From positions 1-55,065 of the forward strand of contig CAKSZY010000015.1 in the NCBI GenBank assembly GCA_934526015.1: a stretch of DNA of 55,065 nucleotides, in the 5' to 3' direction. The notes beneath the pieces are model-generated. The model did no database searches. It was not told the origin of the DNA and saw only the letters and a list, made by a program, of their open reading frames with translations. Position 1 is the stretch's first letter, and every line of letters begins with the position of its first letter. Source of the stretch: an uncultured Dokdonella sp. Lineage in GTDB: Bacteria; Pseudomonadota; Gammaproteobacteria; Xanthomonadales; Rhodanobacteraceae. This document shows, piece by piece, positions 47,560 through 55,065 of this stretch. Made by a program: the position numbers and the translations under genes.

Positions 47560-48387
47560 ATGAGCACGCTTTCCGGCAAGACCTTGTTCATCACCGGCGC
47601 CTCGCGTGGCATCGGTCTCGCCATTGCCGAGCGCGCCGCGCGCGACGGCGCCAACATCGTCATCGCGGCGAAGAGCAGCGTTGCCAATCCGAAGCTCCCC
47701 GGCACCATCCACTCCGCGGCGGCGCGCATCGAAGCTGCCGGCGGACGCGCCCTGCCGTTGCAGGTCGACATCCGCGAAGAGGAGCAGGTGACCGCGGCGG
47801 TGGCGCGCGCCGTCGAGACGTTCGGCGGCATCGACATCCTCGTCAACAATGCCAGCGCGATCTGGCTGCGCGGCACGCTCGACACGCCGATGAAGCGCTG
47901 GGACCTCATGCACCAGGTCAACGCGCGCGGCAGCTTCCTCTGTTCGCAGGCCTGCCTGCCGCAACTGCGCAAGGCGGCAAATCCGCACATCCTCATGCTC
48001 GCGCCGCCGCCGGACCTCGATCCGAAGTGGTTCGCACCGCACGTCGCCTACACGATCGCCAAGTACGGCATGAGCCTGTGCGTGCTCGGCATGGCCGAGG
48101 AATTCCGTGACGAGGGCATCGCCGTCAACGCGCTGTGGCCGCGCACGATCATCGCCACCGACGCACTCAACATGATCCCCGGCGTGTCGCCGGCGAATGC
48201 GCGCACGCCGGCGATCGTCGCCGATGCCGCACATGCCATCCTGACCGCGCCGAGCCGCCGGCACAGCGGTCGCTTCTTCATCGATGACGAGGTCCTTGCG
48301 GACGCCGGCATCACCGATCTCGACGCCTATGCCGTGGCTCCCGGCGAACCGCTGCTGCCCGATCTTTTCGTCACCGCGACGCGGTAG
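47560..48387 (+). CDS. short-chain dehydrogenase (HSDL2-like)
   Basis: A 275-residue SDR: TLFITGASRGIGLAIAERAA, DIREEEQVTAAV, DILVNNASAI and the catalytic YTIAKYG. AAKSSVANPKLPGTIHSAA is typical of the hydroxysteroid dehydrogenase-like 2 branch, linked to fatty-acid or sterol metabolism. The substrate is unknown. GAAGGAACCC precedes the ATG at 47560. An acyl-CoA ligase two genes on is consistent with a lipid role. Confidence 0.85.
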   Translation: MSTLSGKTLFITGASRGIGLAIAERAARDGANIVIAAKSSVANPKLPGTIHSAAARIEAAGGRALPLQVDIREEEQVTAAVARAVETFGGIDILVNNASAIWLRGTLDTPMKRWDLMHQVNARGSFLCSQACLPQLRKAANPHILMLAPPPDLDPKWFAPHVAYTIAKYGMSLCVLGMAEEFRDEGIAVNALWPRTIIATDALNMIPGVSPANARTPAIVADAAHAILTAPSRRHSGRFFIDDEVLADAGITDLDAYAVAPGEPLLPDLFVTATR

Positions 48388-48416
48388 GATCGCGACAGGC
48401 ATCCGGGGGAGATCTC

Positions 48417-49061
48417 ATGTCGAAGCTGCCGTTCGCGTTCGTGCTGGTCCTGCTTGTCGCGTCGCCGGCCCGGGCCGATCTCGTTTTCCACCAGGGCTTC
48501 GAGACCTGCTGGTCCGCGGCCATCACCAGGGACGACTTCCTCGCCCGCCTGCGCAACCAGGTCGACGGCCGCACGGCCTGCCTGCCGCCACAGTCGGGCA
48601 GCCAGTCCGGCATTGCCTACACGATCTGCAACACGCCGGGTGGCTGCGGCGACGGCGTAGCGGGTTGCCCGCTATCGGTGCAGTCGCAGGCTTTCACCGG
48701 CGATTTCATCGCCGGCCATTTCAGTGCGCCCGGCAGCACGGCCAACATCAGCGTGCCGTTGACGACCTCCGTGTTCGGCAACTGCACGATCAGCATCTCC
48801 GGCGTCACCCTGACCACCACGCTCGACTACCTCATGCGCCTCGACGGTGTCGATGGCGTGTTCGCCGAGGATCTGCAGACCCCGGCAGTCGACATCACCG
48901 GATACTCGACCGGCAACGACTGCAATCCGGTCATCGGCGCCCTCATCGCCAGCTACATTCCGCAGGCGCTCGCCGATGCCGAGGCGAGTGCGGCTGCCGC
49001 CATCGAGCCGGGACTGCGCGCCGACACGGTCGGCCAGTCGGTCTGTCCGCTGACGCCCTGA
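48417..49061 (+). CDS. secreted protein of unknown function
   Basis: A 214-residue exported protein with a signal peptide (MSKLPFAFVLVLLVASPARA). The mature protein begins ADLVFHQGFETCWSA, which resembles the F-x-x-GF-E tail of other exported proteins here but at the N-terminus. Several cysteines (CNTPGGCGDGVAGC, NCTIS, NDCNP, VCP) could form disulfides. No family recognised. GGGGGAGATCTC precedes the ATG. It lies 18 bases before the acyl-CoA ligase. Confidence 0.65.
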   Translation: MSKLPFAFVLVLLVASPARADLVFHQGFETCWSAAITRDDFLARLRNQVDGRTACLPPQSGSQSGIAYTICNTPGGCGDGVAGCPLSVQSQAFTGDFIAGHFSAPGSTANISVPLTTSVFGNCTISISGVTLTTTLDYLMRLDGVDGVFAEDLQTPAVDITGYSTGNDCNPVIGALIASYIPQALADAEASAAAAIEPGLRADTVGQSVCPLTP

Positions 49062-49079
49062 TCCTGCCGGAGCATCGCG

Positions 49080-50633
49080 ATGCTGAACCTCGCTGTCGTC
49101 CTCGAACATGGCGCACGCGAGCAGCCGCAGCGTGACGCGATCGTCTTCGCCGGCCGTCGCCATTCGTATGCGGCGATCGATGCGGCGGCGAACCAGGTGG
49201 CGAACCTGCTCGTCGCCAGCGGCATCGTGCCGGGCGATCGCGTCGCTCTCGGTTGCCCGAACCTGCCGTATTTCCCGATCGTCTACTTCGGCATCCTCAA
49301 GGCCGGTGCCGTGGTCGTGCCGCTCAATGTCCTGCTCAAGCGCGGCGAGATCGCCTACCACCTTGCCGACGCCCGGGCGAAGGCCTTCTTCTGCTTCGAA
49401 GGCACGAGCGAACTGCCGATGGGCACGGAGGGCTGGGCGGCGTTCAACGAGGTCGGCTCCTGCGAACGCTTCTTCCTGCTGACGGCGGATCCGCAGGCGG
49501 CATCGCCGATCGTCGGGGCGACGACTTTTGCCGAAGCCGTGCGTGCGCATCCGCCGCGCTTCTCCAGCGTGCAGACCAGCGCAAACGACACTGCCGTGAT
49601 CCTCTACACGAGCGGCACCACCGGTCGCCCGAAGGGCGCCGAACTCTCCCACGGCAACATCCTGTTCAACGCATTCGCCGTCACCCGCCTGTTCGGCGAG
49701 CATCCCGAGGGCCATGACCGCATCCTCGTCGTGCTGCCGCTGTTCCACACCTTCGGCCAGACCGTGCAACTCGTCGCCGGCTTCCTGCAATCGGCCACCC
49801 TCGTGCTGCTGCCGCGCTTCGAGGCAGGCGCCGCGCTGGCCGCGATGCAGGCCGAGGCGATCACCTGCTTTGCCGGCGTGCCGACGATGTACTGGGCCCT
49901 GCTGAACGCGCTCGACGACCGCATCGATGTGACCGCGATCGCGTCCCGGCTGCGCATCGCCGCTTCCGGCGGTGCGGCCTTGCCGGTCGAGATCCTCTAC
50001 GAGTTCAAGCGCCGCTTCGGCGTGCAGATCCTCGAGGGCTACGGGCTTTCGGAAACCTCGCCGGTGGCGACCTTCTCGCGTCGCGAACATCCGATCCGGG
50101 CCGGCTCGATCGGCACGCCGGTCTGGGGCGTCGAGCTCCGTCTCGTCGACGACGACTGGAACCCGATCGAGGAAGTCGGCGCCGTCGGCGAGATCGCCGT
50201 GCGCGGCCACAACGTCATGAAGGGCTATTTCAACCGTCCCGAGGAAACCGCGGCGGTGATGCGCGAGGGCTGGTTCCGCACCGGCGACCTCGCCCGCCGC
50301 GACGCGGACGGTGCCTACTACATCGTCGACCGCCGTAAGGACATGATCATCCGCGGCGGCTTCAACGTCTATCCGCGCGAGGTCGAGGAACTGCTCCTCA
50401 GCCATCCCGCCGTCTCGCTCGCCGCCGTCGTCGGCGTGCCGTCGGCCGAGCATGGCGAAGAGATCAAGGCCTTCGTGATCCGCAAGCCCGGCGCCGAGAT
50501 CGGCGAAGGCGAACTCGTCGAATGGGCGCGCGAGCGCATCGCCGCGTACAAGTACCCGCGCCTGGTCGAGTTCCGCGACAGCCTGCCGATGACCGCGTCC
50601 GGAAAGATCCTCAAGCGCGAACTGGTCGGCTGA
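49080..50633 (+). CDS. long-chain-type acyl-CoA ligase (AMP-forming)
   Basis: A 517-residue adenylate-forming enzyme that activates a carboxylic acid, probably a fatty acid, to its CoA ester. Motifs are YTSGTTGRPKGAELSHGN, EGYGLSETSPVA, RTGDLARRDADGAYYIVDR, KDMIIRGGFNVYPREVEE, and the acyl-transfer lysine in SGKILKREL. The ATG at 49080 gives MLNLAVVLEHGAREQP. The exact chain length cannot be told. Confidence 0.9.
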   Translation: MLNLAVVLEHGAREQPQRDAIVFAGRRHSYAAIDAAANQVANLLVASGIVPGDRVALGCPNLPYFPIVYFGILKAGAVVVPLNVLLKRGEIAYHLADARAKAFFCFEGTSELPMGTEGWAAFNEVGSCERFFLLTADPQAASPIVGATTFAEAVRAHPPRFSSVQTSANDTAVILYTSGTTGRPKGAELSHGNILFNAFAVTRLFGEHPEGHDRILVVLPLFHTFGQTVQLVAGFLQSATLVLLPRFEAGAALAAMQAEAITCFAGVPTMYWALLNALDDRIDVTAIASRLRIAASGGAALPVEILYEFKRRFGVQILEGYGLSETSPVATFSRREHPIRAGSIGTPVWGVELRLVDDDWNPIEEVGAVGEIAVRGHNVMKGYFNRPEETAAVMREGWFRTGDLARRDADGAYYIVDRRKDMIIRGGFNVYPREVEELLLSHPAVSLAAVVGVPSAEHGEEIKAFVIRKPGAEIGEGELVEWARERIAAYKYPRLVEFRDSLPMTASGKILKRELVG

Positions 50634-50691
50634 AGCCGGTGCGGCGCGCATGTGCGAACATGCGCGCCCTGTCCACCCGGGGCCCCGCGCC

Positions 50692-51912
50692 GTGAGCACC
50701 ACCTCCGATCTCGTCGCCGACGCGCGCCGCCACAGCCTGTCCGTCTACCGCCAGCGCGAGCTGATTCTCGAGCGCGGCAAGGGTTCGCGACTGTGGGACA
50801 TCGAAGGGCGCGAGTACATCGATCTCGCTGCCGGCATCGCGGTCAACGCGCTCGGTCATGGCGACCCGGACATCCTCGCCGCGCTGCACGACCAGGCGGC
50901 GCGCCTGTGGCACACCAGCAATGTCTTCCACAGCGAGCCGCCGATCCGCCTGGCGACCGAACTGGTCGCGGCCAGCGGATTCGCCGAGCGCGTGTTCCTC
51001 TGCAATTCCGGCGCGGAGGCCAACGAGGCGGCGATCAAGCTCGTGCGCAAGTACGCCGCGGATGCCGGGAAGGCGCCCGAACATCGCGTGATCGTCACCT
51101 TCGGCGGCTCGTTCCATGGACGCACGCTGGCCACGGTCACCGCGACCGCGCAACCGAAGTACCAGCACGGCTACGAACCGTTGCCGGGCGGTTTCCGCTA
51201 CGGCCGCTTCAATGACGTCGATGCGCTCGACACGCTGCTCGACGACGACGTCTGCGCCGTGCTGGTCGAACCGATCCAGGGCGAGGGTGGCGTCGTTCCG
51301 GCCACGCCGGAGTTCCTGCGCGCGCTGCGCGAGCGCTGCGACGCGCTGGGTGCCTTGCTCGTGTTCGACGAGATCCAGTGCGGCATGGGCCGCACCGGCC
51401 GCCTGTGGGCGCACGAGTGGGCGGGGGTGAAACCCGACTTGATGACCCTCGCCAAGGCGCTCGGTGCCGGCTTCCCGATCGGCGCCATGCTGGTCGGTGC
51501 GCGTGCCTCCGATACGATGCAGTTCGGCGCGCACGGATCGACCTTTGGCGGCAATCCGCTGGCCGCGGCGGTCGCCCGCGTCGCCCTGCGCAAGCTGTCC
51601 TCGCCGCAACTGCTCGCCAACGTCGAACGCCAGTCGGTCACCTTCCAGCTCGGCCTCGAACGTCTCGGCAATGCCACCGGACTGTTTTCGGGAATCCGTG
51701 GCCGCGGACTCATGCTCGGTGCCGTGCTGGCGCCCGAGCATGCCGGCAAGGCCGGCACGATCCTCGACCTCGCCGCCGCCCACGGCCTGTTGATGCTGCA
51801 GGCAGGCCCCGACGTGCTGCGTCTGCTGCCGGCGCTCGACATCCGCGACGACGAGGTCGCCGAAGGCCTGGCCCGCCTCGAGGCCGCGCTGCTCGCATTC
51901 GTCGCCGGCTGA
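50692..51912 (+). CDS. argD: acetylornithine/succinyldiaminopimelate aminotransferase-like
   Basis: A ~406-residue class III PLP aminotransferase. The PLP lysine is in TLAKALGAGFPIGAML, the cofactor aspartate in VFDEIQCGMGRTG, with EPIQGEGGV and NSGAEANEAAIK. These fit ArgD, which acts in arginine and lysine synthesis. The start is uncertain: GTG at 50692 gives a family-like N-terminus, while ATG at 50650 adds 14 unlikely residues. It follows the ligase by 58 bases. Other class III aminotransferases are possible. Confidence 0.82.
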   Translation: MSTTSDLVADARRHSLSVYRQRELILERGKGSRLWDIEGREYIDLAAGIAVNALGHGDPDILAALHDQAARLWHTSNVFHSEPPIRLATELVAASGFAERVFLCNSGAEANEAAIKLVRKYAADAGKAPEHRVIVTFGGSFHGRTLATVTATAQPKYQHGYEPLPGGFRYGRFNDVDALDTLLDDDVCAVLVEPIQGEGGVVPATPEFLRALRERCDALGALLVFDEIQCGMGRTGRLWAHEWAGVKPDLMTLAKALGAGFPIGAMLVGARASDTMQFGAHGSTFGGNPLAAAVARVALRKLSSPQLLANVERQSVTFQLGLERLGNATGLFSGIRGRGLMLGAVLAPEHAGKAGTILDLAAAHGLLMLQAGPDVLRLLPALDIRDDEVAEGLARLEAALLAFVAG

Positions 51913-52030
51913 GCTAGCGGAGCGAGCTCTGCAAATCGGTGCAGCGGCAAGCGCAGCGGATCACGCTCCGCTCCACGGACGCGTCGAATCGTGCGGGCTT
52001 CCGTAGGGCCGGGAGCTCGGCTGAAGCGAC

Positions 52031-53317
52031 TCAGCCCGAGGCAAGGGCCGCGAATGCGCCGCGCGCCGCTTCGAACGTGTCGGCAATGACCTGTTCGGTG
52101 TGCGCGATCGACAGGAAGCCGGCCTCGTAGGCCGACGGTGCGAGGAACACGCCGCGTTCGAGCATCGCCCGGAAGAAGCGGTTGAAGCCGGCGACGTCGC
52201 TGGCGGTCGCCTGGGCGTAGCTCTCGACCTTCTCCGCATTGAAGAACAGGCCGAACATCGCCCCGACCCGCGTCGTGCTGAACGGCACGCCCTCGCCGTC
52301 GGCGATCGCCTGCAGGCCGTCGGTGAGCAGGCGCGTGCGCCGCGCGAGTTCATCGTGGAACCCGGGTGTCTGGATCAGTTCGAGCATGGCAAGCCCGGCG
52401 GCCATTGCCACCGGATTGCCGCTCAGCGTTCCGGCCTGGTAGATCGGTCCGGCCGGCGCGATCCGCTGCATGATGTCGCGGCGACCGCCGTAGGCACCGA
52501 CCGGCATGCCGCCGCCGATGATCTTGCCGAGCGTGGTCAGGTCCGGGGTGATGCCGTAGTGCGCTTGCGCACCGCCGAGGGCGACGCGGAAGCCGGTCAT
52601 CACCTCATCGAAGATCAGCAGTGCACCGTGCTTCGTGCACAGCTCGCGCAGATGGGCGAGATAGCCTTCGCGCGGAGGAATGCAGTTCATGTTGCCGGGC
52701 ACCGGTTCGACGATGAGGCCGGCGATGTCCGCACCGGCCTCGTCGAACAGGCGGGTTGCCGCGTCGAAGTCGTTGAACGGCAGGGTCAGGGTGAGGTCGG
52801 CCAGCGCGTCGGGGACACCCGGCGAGGTCGGCGTGCCGAAGGTCAGCGCACCGGAGCCGGCCTTCACGAGGAAGGCATCGCCGTGGCCGTGGTAGCAGCC
52901 CTCGAACTTGACGATTCGCGAGCGCCCGGTGAAGCCGCGCGCGAGGCGGATCGCCGACATCGTCGCTTCGGTTCCCGAATTGACCATGCGCACGACTTCG
53001 ATCGAAGGCACCAGGCGGGTGATCGTTTCCGCCATCGTCACTTCCGCCTCGCACGGCGTGCCGAACGAAAGCCCGCTGGCGATCGCCCGCTCGACGGCGG
53101 CGCGTACCGTCGGATGGTTGTGTCCGACGATCATCGGCCCCCATGAGCCGACGTAGTCGATGTAGCGCTTGCCCTCGACGTCCCACAGGTACGGGCCGTC
53201 CGCGCGCGCGGTGAAGAACGGCTCGCCGCCGACCGACTTGAATGCACGCACAGGCGAATTGACGCCGCCCGGAAGCAGTTCGAGCGCGCGCTGGAAGAGA
53301 TCGGAATTGGTGGCCAT
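52031..53317 (-). CDS. hemL: glutamate-1-semialdehyde 2,1-aminomutase
   Basis: A 428-residue PLP enzyme that forms 5-aminolevulinate for haem. Catalytic K265 lies in [17 protein letters not shown], with [20 protein letters not shown] and [11 protein letters not shown]. Length equals the family norm. The ATG at 53317 gives [20 protein letters not shown]. thiE lies 22 bases upstream in the same direction, probably in one transcript. Confidence 0.97.
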   Translation of the reverse strand: MATNSDLFQRALELLPGGVNSPVRAFKSVGGEPFFTARADGPYLWDVEGKRYIDYVGSWGPMIVGHNHPTVRAAVERAIASGLSFGTPCEAEVTMAETITRLVPSIEVVRMVNSGTEATMSAIRLARGFTGRSRIVKFEGCYHGHGDAFLVKAGSGALTFGTPTSPGVPDALADLTLTLPFNDFDAATRLFDEAGADIAGLIVEPVPGNMNCIPPREGYLAHLRELCTKHGALLIFDEVMTGFRVALGGAQAHYGITPDLTTLGKIIGGGMPVGAYGGRRDIMQRIAPAGPIYQAGTLSGNPVAMAAGLAMLELIQTPGFHDELARRTRLLTDGLQAIADGEGVPFSTTRVGAMFGLFFNAEKVESYAQATASDVAGFNRFFRAMLERGVFLAPSAYEAGFLSIAHTEQVIADTFEAARGAFAALASG

Positions 53318-53339
53318 CGTCGTTCGGGTCCGGAATCAG

Positions 53340-53954
53340 TCAGGGAAAAAGGGAGGCGAGCCGGCGCGTGGCCGATTCGATGTCGTCGGCGCCGAACACG
53401 GCCGAGATCACCGCGAGGTAGTCGGCGCCGGCATCGACGAGCAGCCGTGCATTGTCGGCGGTGATGCCGCCGATCGCCACCACGGGCACGCCGAGTGCGC
53501 GTGCCTCGCCGAGCACGCCGGTCCGTGCACGCGGTGCCGCCGGCTTGGTCGGCGAGGGAAAGAAGGCGCCGAAGGCGAGGTAGTCGGCGCCTTCCGCGGC
53601 CCGTTGCCGGGCGCGCTCGATCGATCCGTAGCACGACACGCCGATGATCGCGTCGGCGCCGAGGCGTGCGCGGGCGTCGCCGATCGATGCATCGCCCGCG
53701 CCGAGGTGCACGCCGGCGGCGCCGGCCGAAGCGGCGAGTTCGATGTCGTCGTTGACGATCAGCGGTACCCGATGGCTGCGGCAAAGCGCGACGAGTTCGG
53801 CGGCCTCGCGCCGGCGTCGGTCGGTGTCCGTGCCCTTGTCGCGGTACTGCACGAGGCGTGCGCCGCCGGCGAGCGCTGCGCGCACGGCGGCAACGAGGTC
53901 GTCGCGGGGCCCGTCGGTGATGACGTAAACGCCGCGGCCGCAAAGTCTGCTCAT
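53340..53954 (-). CDS. thiE: thiamine phosphate synthase
   Basis: A 204-residue TIM-barrel enzyme joining the pyrimidine and thiazole halves of thiamine. Motifs are LVQYRDKG, PLIVNDD, GVHLGAGDASI and VVAIGGITADN. The ATG at 53954 gives MSRLCGRGVYVITDG; an earlier in-frame ATG at 53990 lies within the MITE-like repeat and is rejected. AGGAATTCC, next to the repeat edge, is the ribosome site. thiC, 28 kb away, makes its pyrimidine substrate. Confidence 0.95.
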   Translation of the reverse strand: MSRLCGRGVYVITDGPRDDLVAAVRAALAGGARLVQYRDKGTDTDRRRREAAELVALCRSHRVPLIVNDDIELAASAGAAGVHLGAGDASIGDARARLGADAIIGVSCYGSIERARQRAAEGADYLAFGAFFPSPTKPAAPRARTGVLGEARALGVPVVAIGGITADNARLLVDAGADYLAVISAVFGADDIESATRRLASLFP

Positions 53955-53964
53955 GGAATTCCTG

Positions 53965-54252
53965 GGGGTGCTCTGAACCAGTCTGCGCATGCGTCACCGC
54001 ACTGCCTGCGCGCAGATCAAGGTGGGGCGACGAAGGCCGACTGGCCGTCTGTCGAGTCGACCCGCCACAGAGCTGCGCGCAGGCAGTGCGGCCCCAACCG
54101 ATTGAAATTCAATGACGGGGTGATGTCCACGAGGCCCTCCCGCCGGCGCGCGCGGCTTGCCCAGGCAACCCGCCTCAGCGGCGCCACGCACACCACCGGG
54201 AGAGCCTCGTGGACATCATGCCGCATGCGCAGACTGGTTCAGAGCATCCCTA
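53965..54252. mobile_element. MITE-like element, right copy (inverted)
   Basis: A ~288-base reverse-complement copy of the element at 1922-2209, with the same terminal repeats (CTCTGAACCAGTCTGCGCAT at the left, GCGCAGACTGGTTCAGAGCA at the right) and both internal hairpins. It has a few base differences and no coding capacity. It separates thiE from rubredoxin, with its left edge about 10 bases from the thiE start, and with 67 bases to rubredoxin on the right. No other gene is in this 365-base gap. Confidence 0.8.
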
Positions 54253-54319
54253 GGTTTCGGGGTGGCAAGCTGCCAGAATGGCGCGTCATGCACTTCGATT
54301 CCATGCGATTGTTTCCGCG

Positions 54320-54505
54320 ATGAGCCCGAGCGAAGCACCTTTCCGGTCATTCATGTGTGTGGTCTGCGGGCTCATCTACAACGAAGCCGATGGCTGGCCC
54401 GACGACGGCATCCTTCCCGGCACGCGCTGGGAAGACGTTCCCGACACCTGGACCTGCCCGGACTGCGGGGTTACCAAGTCCGATTTCGAGATGATCGAGA
54501 TCTGA
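54320..54505 (+). CDS. rubredoxin
   Basis: A 61-residue iron protein that carries single electrons. Iron ligands are CVVC and CPDC, with GLIYNEADGWPDDGILPGT and WEDVPDTWTCPDC between. The ATG at 54320 gives MSPSEAPFRSF before the first cysteine; an internal ATG just before CVVC is also possible. It is divergent from thiE across the MITE-like element. Confidence 0.94.
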   Translation: MSPSEAPFRSFMCVVCGLIYNEADGWPDDGILPGTRWEDVPDTWTCPDCGVTKSDFEMIEI

Positions 54506-55029
54506 GCCCGCCGCGCCGCCGCTTGCCCGCGCTGCGCCCCATTTCACCCGCATTCGCCCCCGCCCGGCAGCATTTCCGGCCTCCGCCCTTGCTCGAATTC
54601 CACCCGGGTGATCCTGCCCGCTGCTGGAGGTGGAGCCATGCGTGTGTTCGTGCCGGTGGAAGATTCCTCGTTCGATGCGCGCGCCGGAGTGCTCGTGCCG
54701 TATCGCTGCGGCATTGCCTGCAAACACGGACTCCGCGATGAGCGGACGATGGGCGCAAGCTCGACCAGCGCCCGCTGGCGGGAGCCGCAGCCGGCACCGG
54801 TGACGGCGCACGATTCCGTCGCGGCCCGCCGACCCGACCGTCCGTCCGGCTGATTTCTCCCGCATGCCGCGGGCATGGGGCGACGCGACATCCTGCCGCG
54901 TGGTCCGCAGCCGTCGCGGTGCAACATCCATCTTCCAAAGCCCGGTGCGAGCCGCTAGGATTCGCGCCCCCTCGCAGGAGGGTCCGTACAGGAGGTGCGG
55001 GAGGGTGGGTCGACAGGGAATGGAAGGTG
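54506..55029. other. mostly gene-free region after rubredoxin
   Basis: Apart from one small doubtful frame (54638-54853), I see no gene. Near 54970-55015 there is a G-rich stretch (AGGAGGTGCGGGAGGGTGGG) upstream of the strong promoter at the end of the window. Confidence 0.55.
54638..54853 (+). CDS. possible small protein, unrecognised
   Basis: A 71-codon frame with a strong ribosome site (GGAGG at 54626-54630, 7-base spacing) and a fair opening MRVFVPVEDSSFDARAGVLV then PYRCGIACKHGL. The second half (SSTSARWREPQPAPVT) looks like non-coding GC-rich DNA, so the frame may be chance or a remnant. No family recognised. Confidence 0.3.
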   Translation: MRVFVPVEDSSFDARAGVLVPYRCGIACKHGLRDERTMGASSTSARWREPQPAPVTAHDSVAARRPDRPSG

Positions 55030-55057
55030 TTGACGGAGATGAAATTGGTTGTATGAT
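55030..55057 (+). promoter_or_regulatory. strong sigma70 promoter facing out of the window
   Basis: TTGACG (55030-55035), a 16-base spacer and TATGAT (55052-55057), followed by the GC-rich discriminator GTCGGGCT. The near-consensus boxes and GC-rich start are typical of stable-RNA promoters (rRNA or tRNA), but the gene itself is beyond the window. Confidence 0.6.
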
Positions 55058-55065
55058 GTCGGGCT

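Noticed and set aside
53955..53990. Alternative upstream start for thiE (MRRLVQSTP...)
   Set aside because: These codons come from the MITE-like terminal repeat; the normal ThiE start is at 53954.
54347..54931. Minus-strand frame across rubredoxin and the following gap
   Set aside because: Overlaps the intact rubredoxin gene in antisense, and has no recognisable domain or ribosome site.

Overview
The window reads as a chromosomal segment of a high-GC gammaproteobacterium of the order Lysobacterales (Xanthomonadales), most like the Rhodanobacteraceae/Dokdonella side of the group. This placement is an inference. It rests on GC-rich codon use, the thrA-thrB-thrC and rpsU-yqeY-dnaG blocks, a pyrophosphate-dependent phosphofructokinase beside a proton-pumping pyrophosphatase, an ECF-sigma/Ser-Thr-kinase pair, many REP-like palindromes, and secreted proteins ending in an 'F-x-D-G-F-D/E' tail. 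No tRNA, rRNA or CRISPR array was seen, but the last 36 bases look like a strong sigma70 promoter pointing out of the window.

Layout. 1-2209: repeat-rich DNA, an MHS-family transporter and a MITE-like element. 2207-8163: a secreted propeller-like protein, then the threonine operon thrA-thrB-thrC (minus strand). The thr genes overlap and are preceded by a newly read leader peptide and attenuator. 8164-13356: dnaG, a small DUF4282 membrane protein, a secreted protein, yqeY, rpsU and divergent tsaD, i.e. a loosened macromolecular-synthesis operon. 13473-16556: folate-linked genes (folB, folK, a pteridine-reductase-like SDR) with a DUF1801 and a DUF6159 protein. 16622-23651: a MidA/NDUFAF7 methyltransferase, a YdcF-like protein, a DUF3016 protein, pepQ, a second secreted propeller-like protein and a serine hydrolase. 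23741-25763: a TPP riboswitch and thiC.

25767-31720 is an accessory island: a single-chain restriction-modification enzyme, an intact vapBC module with a palindromic operator, a Phd antitoxin with a truncated PIN toxin, a second truncated vapB meeting it tail to tail, a Uma2-type nuclease and a TfoX-N protein. 31805-35572: DUF2333, a small GNAT protein, a TPR protein and ppa. 35850-40874: a secreted beta-helix protein divergent from a TIGR02999-type sigma factor that overlaps a membrane Ser/Thr kinase with a TPR tail. 41160-45363: hppA, pfp and adk, a pyrophosphate/nucleotide energy block. 45463-51912: mpl, a Lon-N domain protein, an SDR, a secreted protein, an acyl-CoA ligase and an ArgD-like aminotransferase. 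52031-54505: hemL, thiE, a second MITE-like element and rubredoxin.

The most striking feature is the repeat biology. Palindromic elements sit in frame inside conserved genes (mpl, dnaG and the restriction-modification enzyme) and add extra peptide loops while keeping the frame open. Another copy of the mpl element lies just upstream between adk and mpl. Two near-identical ~288-bp MITE-like elements lie in opposite orientation near the two ends of the window, and the left one supplies the stop codons of both flanking genes.
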